34,343 bases of DNA from a virus. This document shows, one piece after another, positions 26,626-32,880 of this stretch. A program made the position numbers and the translations under genes. The number at the start of each line of letters is the position of its first letter. Positions within the stretch are counted from its first letter, which is position 1. The DNA lies in the IMG/VR virus record IMGVR_UViG_3300009164_000194, positions 1 through 34,343 of that record, one strand, 5' to 3'. The notes beneath the pieces were generated by a model. That model did no database searches. It was not told where the DNA came from and saw only the letters and a program-made list of their open reading frames with translations.

Positions 26626-27321
26626 ATGCCTTTACCAATATTAGAAACGCCAAACTATGAATTGATGTTACCATCAACTGGCAAGAAAATTAAATACAGA
26701 CCATTCTTAGTTAAGGAATACAAAATTCTATTAACAACAATGGAAGCAGAAAGCAAAGAAATATCTAGAATAGTTACGGAACTTGTAGATAATTGCACAT
26801 TTAAAAAATTAGATATCGATAAATTAGCAAGCTTTGATATAGAATACTTATTCTTAAACATAAGAGCAAGATCTATTAGCGAAACTACTGATATTATTAT
26901 CAATTGCGACTGCGGTGAAAAAATAGACTACAGTATGGATTTAACTAAGGTTGAAGTAGATAAACCAACTGATATAGAAAACAAAATTATGTTGACTGAT
27001 AATATTGGTGTTGTTATGCGATATCCTAGATTTGACGAAATATTAGATATATACGAAAACTCAAATTCTGATAAAATTTTATCATTAGTTGGAAATTGTA
27101 TAGATGCCGTATATACAAAGACAGAATACTTTGATAAAGATACTTATTCTGAAAAAGAATTAGACGACTTTGTTAGTTCATTCTCAAAGAAACAGTTTGA
27201 TCTGTTAGAAAAATTCTTTGAGAAATTGCCAAGAATTGTGCATCATATTGAGGCAGATTGCCCAGCATGTGGTAAGAAAAATACAGTGGATTTAGAGGGT
27301 CTGCAAAATTTTTTCGTCTAA
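26626..27321 (+). CDS. 26: Baseplate hub assembly chaperone, T4 gp26 family
   Basis: 231 residues (T4 gp26 is 208). It helps build the central hub but is not a major virion part. Seen: opening LPSTGKKIKYRPFLVKEYKI typical of this family; a CxC pair (C94, C96) and CPAC (C212, C215), which together could bind one zinc ion; otherwise helical and acidic. A good Shine-Dalgarno (AAGGA) precedes the start. The last codons contain the slippery heptamer A_AAT_TTT (27306-27312), with the stop three codons later. A fraction of ribosomes may shift -1 into the gp51-like frame, giving a 292-residue product. Secure as gp26; frameshift is inference. Confidence 0.88.
   Translation: MPLPILETPNYELMLPSTGKKIKYRPFLVKEYKILLTTMEAESKEISRIVTELVDNCTFKKLDIDKLASFDIEYLFLNIRARSISETTDIIINCDCGEKIDYSMDLTKVEVDKPTDIENKIMLTDNIGVVMRYPRFDEILDIYENSNSDKILSLVGNCIDAVYTKTEYFDKDTYSEKELDDFVSSFSKKQFDLLEKFFEKLPRIVHHIEADCPACGKKNTVDLEGLQNFFV
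27306..27312 (+). promoter_or_regulatory. Probable -1 ribosomal slippery site A_AAT_TTT
   Basis: The heptamer fits X_XXY_YYZ with X=A and Y=T in the gp26 reading frame, seven bases before the gp26 stop. A one-base backward slip enters the gp51-like frame exactly. An AGAGGG (27294-27299) six bases upstream resembles a Shine-Dalgarno stimulator, though spacing is shorter than in dnaX. No strong downstream hairpin was seen. Confidence 0.65.
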
Positions 27322-27503
27322 CTCTTTCTCATGATAGTTTAGTGAATTATTATCAATTAAATTTCTCGTTAATGCAGCACCATAAATACTCATTAACAGA
27401 AATTGAAAATATGATTCCATGGGAAAGAGAAATTTATGTATCTATGTTGATTAATTATATTAGTGAGGAAAATCGTAAAATACAAACTAAGAAACAGGGG
27501 TAA
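27312..27503 (+). CDS. 51: gp51-like hub assembly chaperone, -1 frame extension of gp26
   Basis: 63 codons open in the -1 frame relative to gp26, from the slippery site to TAA at 27501. The key part is YSLTEIENMIPWEREIYVSM, then LINYISEENRK, a helix pattern typical of gp51-like and of tail-chaperone T extensions. There is no ATG near the beginning; the alternatives are GTG at 27342 and ATG at 27372, neither with a Shine-Dalgarno, and the conserved-looking RLTLSHDSLVNYYQ lies mostly before them. I therefore read it as made mainly by frameshift as a gp26-gp51 fusion. An independent weak start cannot be excluded. Confidence 0.7.
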   Translation, partial: FRLTLSHDSLVNYYQLNFSLMQHHKYSLTEIENMIPWEREIYVSMLINYISEENRKIQTKKQG

Positions 27504-27508
27504 TTACT

Positions 27509-28081
27509 ATGTTTGGTAAAAATAAAAATGAAGAAGTTAAAGAAGAAAAAAAGAAACCAGATGAAGACTGGATGACCAAAAAATGGCGTCCTATGATGGC
27601 AATGATGTATATGACTTGCTGTTTGTTTGACTTTGCGCTGTTTCCAATCATGTTTACTGTTGTGCAGTTCTGGGAAGTTCAAGCTGCAAATGACGCATTT
27701 AGACAATGGGTGCCTATTACACTACAAGGCGGCGGATTATTCCATGTGGCCATGGGTGGCGTATTAGGTGTTTCTGCTTATGGTAGAACACAAGAAAAAG
27801 TTGCAGGTGCAGCAAATGTTTCTACATCAACAAGCGTTCCTACTCCAGAGTTAAGCAGTACTCCTCCGGTACAATCTCCTAGCTCGTTTGGCGGAGGATT
27901 TAATTCTGCGCCAATGCCAAGTGCAGGATCAAACTCATTTAACGCGTCGCCGGTAGCATCTTCAAATGCATTTGGATCGACTCCTGTATCATCCTCTGGA
28001 TACGGTGGAGGATTTGATTCTACACCAGATGTAGGGTTTGGCTCAACTCAAACTAAACCAATTGTTAGAAGACCGGTATAA
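27509..28081 (+). CDS. Holin-like small membrane protein
   Basis: 190 residues. Basic/acidic N-terminus (1-25), then two membrane segments at about 28-55 (MMAMMYMTCCLFDFALFPIM region) and 68-92 (GGGLFHVAMGGVLGVSAYG), then a long Ser/Pro/Gly-rich, probably disordered tail of about 95 residues. The W-R-P start before the first helix and the G-G-x-L-G-V pattern of the second resemble the 3TM holins of gene-transfer-agent type. A strong AGGGG sits seven bases before the ATG. Position between hub chaperones and a large tail/hub protein is unusual for a holin, so a tail-associated membrane protein is an alternative. Confidence 0.6.
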   Translation: MFGKNKNEEVKEEKKKPDEDWMTKKWRPMMAMMYMTCCLFDFALFPIMFTVVQFWEVQAANDAFRQWVPITLQGGGLFHVAMGGVLGVSAYGRTQEKVAGAANVSTSTSVPTPELSSTPPVQSPSSFGGGFNSAPMPSAGSNSFNASPVASSNAFGSTPVSSSGYGGGFDSTPDVGFGSTQTKPIVRRPV

Positions 28082-29637
28082 TGGCTACTAAAAAACCAGT
28101 TAATTCTTCGGGTGTTATGACTTCATTAATGGAGTCATTTACCGCAACGGCTAAAGATAAAGATATTGAAGCGTTAAAAAAATCAATAGATAATTTATCT
28201 AAGATTTTAGATAGACGGGTAGGCAAAGTTAAAAAATCGTCTGAAGCTGGCACGGAAAAAGAAGATAAACAAAGAACGCTGGTTGGAGATCTTAAAGACT
28301 TTGGAAAGGGGTTTATGTCCCCTTTTGCAGAAACAAAACGATATATTGTAGGGGGTAATAAACAAATGCCACCTAATATGGAATTAAAATCAGAAGAAGG
28401 CAAAGAAAACTCTGAAAATAAAGTATTAACATTATCGCAATTTAAAAATGAATTGCTAAAGATGAAAAATACAGAATTAGAAAAGAATTTACTTGCAGAA
28501 GTAGTTGTAATACGAAAAATTGTTGCGCAAAAGGCAGGCTACAGTACCAATAAAACTGCGGTACCTGCATTATCCGGAACAGGCTTAGAACCAAACTCAG
28601 ATGACGATAAACAACGTGATAGGGAATTATTGGCTGAAGCTATCGCAGATAAATTAAAAAATATTGGCTTAGGAAATTCCGACGGGGGTGGTGGAATTAT
28701 TTCAAGTATTCTTGAGGCACTTGGATTAAGTAAATTATTAGGTAAAACACCTAAAGTGCCTCCTATTCCTGGCGGAGGTAAAGTACCTCCTGTTCCTGGA
28801 GGAAAAGTTCCGGGAAAATTAGGGATAGGTGGGAGATTACTAGGTCCAGCCAGTCTTGCCTTGGGCGCGTATCAGGCAAGCGAATTTCTTGGCGAAACTG
28901 GATACGCCGATAAAATGGCCGCAGGTACAGGCAAGGATGCCGAAAAAGCATTTCGAGAAAACGTATCGCCTAAAATTGACCCAAACAAAATGGGCATGAC
29001 TCCGGAAGAAGCAAGAAATGCTCTTGGCGGGAGTGAGCGCGATGTGGAAAAATTGGGTGGTAGAGAAGCGCTATTAAAAATAGCTAATACTGATTTTCAA
29101 AGTTCAGGGTCTTCTAAAGATTTAAAAGAACAAATTAAAATAAAAGAACAAACCCTTAAGACATCTGGGCCAATGCTTAATGCAGAATATAGAGATAAAT
29201 TGCAGACTGATATCGATACGTTAAACAAACGTATACCTACTGCAGATATGCCAGATCAAATGGGAGCTGAAACTGCAAGATTAAATCGCTATGCTAATAT
29301 TGAGACAAAGCAATCATCTGCAACTGCAGAAAATGTTGCACCAAAGCAAGATCAATCATTAGAATCAAATCTTGCTAATAGTTTTACAAATGAGGCCCTT
29401 AAACAATTGAAAGCTGCTACAACCGGCGATCAAAAAATAGATTTATTAAAACAATTAGAAACTGAAAATATGGATTTAAAAGATTCTATGGAATCTATGT
29501 CGCAAATACTTGCACCTATGATATCTAATAGAACTATCGATAATAGTTCTCAGACATTTGTAACCTCTCCGCCAAAACCGTATTCATCATCAAACGGTTA
29601 TAATCGTTGGCAAACAAGAGTAGACGGTAAATTATAA
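28081..29637 (+). CDS. Large tail/baseplate hub protein, possible tape measure
   Basis: 518 residues, not matched with certainty. N-terminal part (1-55 and 115-150) is charged helix (IEALKKSIDNLSKILDRRVG; LSQFKNELLKMKNTELEKNL); a Gly/Pro-rich section with repeated KVPPxPGG follows at about 222-248; then a hydrophobic helix (LLGPASLALGAYQASEFLG, about 257-275); the last 200 residues are again helical and charged. Its size (T4 gp29 tape measure is 590), helical layout with one hydrophobic stretch and position after the gp26/gp51 chaperones fit a tail-length or hub protein. The TAATG junction couples it to the holin-like gene. It ends just before the terminator. Confidence 0.5.
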   Translation: MATKKPVNSSGVMTSLMESFTATAKDKDIEALKKSIDNLSKILDRRVGKVKKSSEAGTEKEDKQRTLVGDLKDFGKGFMSPFAETKRYIVGGNKQMPPNMELKSEEGKENSENKVLTLSQFKNELLKMKNTELEKNLLAEVVVIRKIVAQKAGYSTNKTAVPALSGTGLEPNSDDDKQRDRELLAEAIADKLKNIGLGNSDGGGGIISSILEALGLSKLLGKTPKVPPIPGGGKVPPVPGGKVPGKLGIGGRLLGPASLALGAYQASEFLGETGYADKMAAGTGKDAEKAFRENVSPKIDPNKMGMTPEEARNALGGSERDVEKLGGREALLKIANTDFQSSGSSKDLKEQIKIKEQTLKTSGPMLNAEYRDKLQTDIDTLNKRIPTADMPDQMGAETARLNRYANIETKQSSATAENVAPKQDQSLESNLANSFTNEALKQLKAATTGDQKIDLLKQLETENMDLKDSMESMSQILAPMISNRTIDNSSQTFVTSPPKPYSSSNGYNRWQTRVDGKL

Positions 29638-29643
29638 AGACAA

Positions 29644-29675
29644 AAAAGCCCAGAATTAACTGGGCTTTTCTTTTT
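29644..29675. terminator. Bidirectional rho-independent terminator
   Basis: Perfect 10-base inverted repeat AAAAGCCCAG / CTGGGCTTTT with an AATTAA loop, with a T-rich run after it on the plus strand (TTTTCTTTTT) and an A/T run on the other. It separates two converging operons: the rightward block ending at 29637 and the leftward gene ending at 29674. Confidence 0.95.
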
Positions 29676-29919
29676 ACTTCTTAGCTTTTTCGGCAGCTAA
29701 CTCTTCAGGTCGTTTAACAGTTGGCTTTGGAAGTTTCTCTTCTTTGGCCGCCCCTTCCTTTTTCTCTAACTTAATAACACCCGGTGTTGCTGTGGGTGTT
29801 GGTGCTGCAGGTTTTGCCTTTGCAGCCTTTGCTGGCTCTTTTTTCGTTTCTGCAGGTTCTGCTGCAAAACCAGAATGAGCCATAGCCATTGCGGCTAGAA
29901 ATACAATAAGGGATTTCAT
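29674..29919 (-). CDS. Small exported Ala/Lys/Pro-rich protein
   Basis: 81 residues from ATG at 29919. An upstream in-frame ATG at 29958 would overlap gp32 by 8 bases, but the inner start has a GGAGAAG five bases before it and gives a clean signal peptide: MKSLIVFLAAMAMAHSGFA, then cleavage before AEPAE. The mature part is rich in Ala, Lys, Pro and Glu (AKAKPAAPTPTATPG), probably disordered and periplasmic. No lipobox cysteine and no family recognised. The composition is like small exported proteins of Gram-negative bacteria and unlike the phage structural genes, suggesting recent acquisition. It follows gp32 and ends at the terminator. Confidence 0.75.
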   Translation of the reverse strand: MKSLIVFLAAMAMAHSGFAAEPAETKKEPAKAAKAKPAAPTPTATPGVIKLEKKEGAAKEEKLPKPTVKRPEELAAEKAKK

Positions 29920-29950
29920 GTTATCTTCTCCAAAAAGAATAGTTGCAAGC

Positions 29951-30883
29951 TTAATCATCGCTCGCTAGTTTTGAGAAATATGACAATGACTCGTCATCGT
30001 CATCAAAGTCAACTTCCTTTTTAGGAGCTGCCTTTGGCGCGGCTGTTGGGCGTGCTGCAGATGTTGCAGGTTGTACATAATTTGCATCTTCGCCCAATGT
30101 TACTTCTTCTGCTTTCTTAATTGCAGTAGTGCCTCCAGAAAGAACCATGTCTAGTTTTTTCTTAAGATCGTCATATGACTTGAAGTTTTTAGGATCAAGA
30201 AACGCTGTAAGGGAATGTTGCTTGTTCCAAATATTCTCGATAATAGAATCATCCTCGGAAATTGAACTTGGTGTATCAAACTCTGATTTATCGTAATTGC
30301 GATATCCTTCCACATTACGAATTTTTAATTTAAAGTTTGCACCTTCCCAAAAGTCGAACGGATTAAGTGGCTTTTCGTCCTCGAACTGTGGTTCAGCAAC
30401 ATCCTTAATTTTGTCGAAAATCTTTTTACCAAACTTAAACAAAAATACTTTGCCTTCATTTTCAGGATGCTTAGAATCCTGAACGATAAGAATATTAGTG
30501 TAGTAAGTTAGTTTGCGCTTTTGTTTTCGAGCAACTTCTTTATTGGCCTCTGAGCCTGAATTCCATAACTCAGTATTAAACTCAGATACAGGATCAGTCT
30601 TGCCAATAGTTGTTAGTGAATTTTCAATGTACCATTTTCCGGTTGGTCCTTGAAAACCGTGATTCCAAACTCTAACCCATGGAAGTTCTTCGCCCTTTGG
30701 GGGAGCTAAGAAACGAATAACAGCGTAGCCGTTGCCTGCTTTGTCAACCTCAGGTTGCCAGAAGCGGTCGTCATTTCTATTGTTAGATTCGGATTGGGGA
30801 TTTGCGATCTTTTCAACTTCTTTCATTAAAGAATCGAAGCCGCCGCGGGATTTGCGGAGATCTGCTAGTGAAGTGTAAGCCAT
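29951..30883 (-). CDS. 32: Single-stranded DNA-binding protein, T4 gp32 family
   Basis: 310 residues (T4 gp32 is 301). It coats ssDNA in replication, recombination and repair and recruits gp59 and other replisome parts. Seen: N-terminal basic cooperative domain; core with GYAVIRFLAPPKGEELPWVR, then NHGFQGPTGKWYIENS and EFNTELWNSG; a basic RKQKRKLTYY loop (LAST-like); PAAP-rich linker and acidic C-terminal tail with DFDDDDES. There is no cysteine anywhere in the protein, so the structural zinc site of T4 gp32 (H64, C77, C87, C90) cannot form. A good AAAGGA precedes ATG 30883. The leader has two repeated blocks (see separate entry). Very secure. Confidence 0.94.
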   Translation of the reverse strand: MAYTSLADLRKSRGGFDSLMKEVEKIANPQSESNNRNDDRFWQPEVDKAGNGYAVIRFLAPPKGEELPWVRVWNHGFQGPTGKWYIENSLTTIGKTDPVSEFNTELWNSGSEANKEVARKQKRKLTYYTNILIVQDSKHPENEGKVFLFKFGKKIFDKIKDVAEPQFEDEKPLNPFDFWEGANFKLKIRNVEGYRNYDKSEFDTPSSISEDDSIIENIWNKQHSLTAFLDPKNFKSYDDLKKKLDMVLSGGTTAIKKAEEVTLGEDANYVQPATSAARPTAAPKAAPKKEVDFDDDDESLSYFSKLASDD

Positions 30884-30892
30884 AGTATGTCC

Positions 30893-30933
30893 TTTCGTAT
30901 TAACGGTGTATGGTTTTCGTATTAGTATTAACG
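30893..30933 (-). promoter_or_regulatory. gp32 leader with paired direct repeats
   Basis: On the minus strand, CGTTAATAC occurs at 30933-30925 and again at 30905-30897, and TAATACGAAA at 30924-30915 and 30902-30893. The first copy includes the stop codon of the upstream small gene and the second ends at the Shine-Dalgarno of gp32. T4 gp32 represses its own translation by binding an unstructured leader; these repeats are a candidate operator here. Confidence 0.45.
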
Positions 30934-31116
30934 TTTTTTAATTTTTTGATTAGCGTATGCATAATCTAAGTACTCATCAAACGCATCGTCATCTTTATTG
31001 AACGATGCTACATTATATATAATCTTTCGATGTTTGTCAATCTTCTGTGTGCCCTTTTCAACTCGGCGCATTTTCTTTTCACGATCATAATAATCGTTCT
31101 TCTTAAACTTGTCCAT
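30928..31116 (-). CDS. Small basic hypothetical protein
   Basis: 62 residues, strongly charged (MDKFKKNDYYDREKKMRRVE; IIYNVASFNKDDDAFDEYLD), helical and without membrane segment. No family recognised. It lies between the coiled-coil gene and gp32 in the replication/late-transcription operon. Its size and high charge resemble small accessory proteins of T4-like phages. A GGTAGGAG sequence 20 or so bases upstream is too far for an ideal ribosome site, so translation may be moderate. Confidence 0.6.
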   Translation of the reverse strand: MDKFKKNDYYDREKKMRRVEKGTQKIDKHRKIIYNVASFNKDDDAFDEYLDYAYANQKIKKR

Positions 31117-31145
31117 TTTAAAAAATCAAGGCTCCTACCTTAAAG

Positions 31146-31367
31146 TTAAACATCTTCTTTGCCCTTAGCTTTAACCTTTAGGAAAGGCCAAGCCGCCATT
31201 CTCTTATTTAATTCCATTTGACTGTGTGCCAATTTAATCAAATATCTTTGTGTCTCTTTTAGAGATTCTTGCGTTGTTAAAAGCGATTCTTGTAACATTA
31301 AAATATCTTGTTCTAAACGCTTAATCTTCTGCGTTTTTAATTCCAACTCGTCTTCTAAAGATTGCAT
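31146..31367 (-). CDS. Small coiled-coil protein overlapping the gp59 end
   Basis: 73 residues. An uninterrupted coiled coil from about residue 2 to 45 (LEDELELKTQKIKRLEQDIL; MLQESLLTTQESLKETQ), then a Trp/basic tail (AAWPFLKVKAKGKEDV). Its start lies 47 bases inside the 3' end of gp59, in another frame. No clear Shine-Dalgarno, so it is probably coupled to gp59 translation. No family recognised. Because coding potential continues for 130 bases past gp59, I take it as a real gene. Confidence 0.6.
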   Translation of the reverse strand: MQSLEDELELKTQKIKRLEQDILMLQESLLTTQESLKETQRYLIKLAHSQMELNKRMAAWPFLKVKAKGKEDV

Positions 31368-31941
31368 CGTATTTTTCCATGTCGATTAAAAGAAATGGTT
31401 TGTACTTTTTGATAAGTCTAGAAACATCAGGCCACACTACCGTGTCACTAATCTCTCGATCAAACCTCTCGGTAAATTTATTTAGTCTTTCCAAAATAAC
31501 TAAAGTTTCTATACTAATTGTATTTCGTAAGAATGCTTTAATTATATATGGATGCTGACCTTTTGACACCGCAAAAATATCTTCAATTTTTAGATTAGAT
31601 TCTTCCAAATCATTAATAATATTATCTAATTCTTGTTCAAAATTGTATGATAAACTCTCAACACGCTTTTTCCACTCTTTATACCGTTGGCCGGCTTCTA
31701 AATCGAACATCCCGCCCCAACGGTCACCTGACACAAAATTTGCAACTAGAAAATTTGCAACTTCTTCATCTGAATAGCTTTTAGCAATTTTTCTAATTGA
31801 GAATAAATCTTTACGTTTAGCATAAGCTTGTCGACTTGCCCGTACTCTACCCTTTTGTTGAATCACATCATAATTGTCGGTTGTGAAATGTAATCGCAAA
31901 GCTAAGTACATTTTATAAACTGAGTATTCATCCATTATCAT
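31321..31941 (-). CDS. 59: Replicative helicase loader, T4 gp59 family
   Basis: 206 residues (T4 gp59 is 217). It loads the gp41 helicase onto gp32-coated forks. Typical segments: MDEYSVYKMYLALRLHFTTD, then NYDVIQQKGRVRASRQAYAK, a NFVSGDRWGGMFDLEAGQRY segment, and WPDVSRLIKKYKPFLLIDME near the end. All-helical, basic N-terminal half. It begins in an ATGA overlap with gp33 and lies three genes upstream of gp32, its binding partner. Very secure. Confidence 0.94.
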   Translation of the reverse strand: MIMDEYSVYKMYLALRLHFTTDNYDVIQQKGRVRASRQAYAKRKDLFSIRKIAKSYSDEEVANFLVANFVSGDRWGGMFDLEAGQRYKEWKKRVESLSYNFEQELDNIINDLEESNLKIEDIFAVSKGQHPYIIKAFLRNTISIETLVILERLNKFTERFDREISDTVVWPDVSRLIKKYKPFLLIDMEKYDAIFRRRVGIKNAED

Positions 31942-32207
31942 AGGGGTAATTTACCGCGCGGCCTCATATAGTTTTGTTCTTCTGCTTCGTTTTGAATTTT
32001 ATCTTTTAACGATTGGTTAATTAAATTCGCAACAGCTTCAACATCAATATCAATCTCATTACAATATTTTATTACTGCATCCATATAACCTATACTTTCG
32101 ATATACACCTTTTCCTCAATGTATAATGAAAATTCATTTTGTGATCTAAATCTTTTAGTTATAATTAAACTATCGGTCAATACTTCGTCTAAATTAAGTT
32201 CTGTCAT
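31938..32207 (-). CDS. 33: Late transcription coactivator, T4 gp33 family
   Basis: 89 residues from ATG at 32207. gp33 tethers RNA polymerase carrying gp55 to the sliding clamp to activate late promoters such as those at 24933-24962. The core IGYMDAVIKYCNEIDIDVEA, then VANLINQSLKDKIQNEAEEQ and NYMRPRGKLPL, is characteristic. An ATG at 32234 would add nine residues, but the inner start (MTELNLDEV) has an AGAAGA before it and overlaps the bilin reductase gene by only 14 bases. Stop overlaps gp59 start (ATGA). Secure. Confidence 0.9.
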   Translation of the reverse strand: MTELNLDEVLTDSLIITKRFRSQNEFSLYIEEKVYIESIGYMDAVIKYCNEIDIDVEAVANLINQSLKDKIQNEAEEQNYMRPRGKLPL

Positions 32208-32880
32208 TTGGTTCTTCTGGAAATAATACTTCATCCATAAAAGTTCTAAATACCTTTTCGTCGATACCTAAATTAATCATCATGGCAGGGGTATGAGGAT
32301 TCATTTTTTGAAACTTACAATAATTATTGTATTTCTCTTTATATGATTCGCCTGTTTTCTCAACACATCCTACATTATATAGGTAAACGTGTAAACTTTC
32401 AATAGCTATATCAGCTAATTTGTCCAATTCTTCTTCTTCGGATATATTGCCTGCCGCAATCATGCCTGGACTAAAAATTTGAGTTGCCCAATCGGGTAAC
32501 ACTCTGGGTTTATTCCATTCTAATTTTGAAGAACGATCAAGGAACCATGCATATACTGGGCAATTTCCATTTTTAGAAAAATCATGGAATGCACCTGTAA
32601 TCTTATTTGCTCCGCATACTACATCAAACCCAAATATAGGAGTAGGATCATCAAATTCTGGAAATATAGTCATGTGCATAACCCAGATCTTTTTTGCTTC
32701 TCGTGCATCTACAATTTCTACGTGCGCGCGACGATAATTTCTGTTAGTAAAAATATAATTTTCCCAAAGGTATCCATCACCTTGTTCTGCAGTATATTTT
32801 AATTCATCATCTGTGGTTTGTTCCAATGTCTCAAGAATATTTTGAGACAAAGGAATCATTTTATCCCATACTAAAGACAT
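32194..32880 (-). CDS. pcyX: Ferredoxin-dependent bilin reductase, PcyX-like
   Basis: 228 residues. Reduces biliverdin IX-alpha to a phycobilin using host ferredoxin. The diagnostic core is FPEFDDPTPIFGFDVVCGAN, then KITGAFHDFSKNG, matching the PcyA/PcyX-type P-x-F-G-x-D-V-V block. Candidate catalytic residues: E55 (RAHVEIV), H69 (VMHMTIFP) and D86 (FGFDVV), equivalent to PcyA E76, H88 and D105. As I recall, phage PcyX also uses H69 and D86, and PebS lacks the histidine, so PcyX is the best fit; PcyX makes phycoerythrobilin by four-electron reduction. The C-terminal helices include YLYNVGCVEKTGESYKEKY. It starts one base inside the heme oxygenase stop (TAATG), with AAGGA nine bases upstream, and overlaps gp33. 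Family secure; subtype and product need biochemistry. Confidence 0.88.
   Translation of the reverse strand: MSLVWDKMIPLSQNILETLEQTTDDELKYTAEQGDGYLWENYIFTNRNYRRAHVEIVDAREAKKIWVMHMTIFPEFDDPTPIFGFDVVCGANKITGAFHDFSKNGNCPVYAWFLDRSSKLEWNKPRVLPDWATQIFSPGMIAAGNISEEEELDKLADIAIESLHVYLYNVGCVEKTGESYKEKYNNYCKFQKMNPHTPAMMINLGIDEKVFRTFMDEVLFPEEPNDRT

Noticed and set aside
27381-27388. CATAAATA on the plus strand as a late promoter for the holin-like gene
   Set aside because: It is inside the gp51 coding frame and about 120 bases from the next start; one mismatch from consensus in AT-rich DNA is expected by chance.
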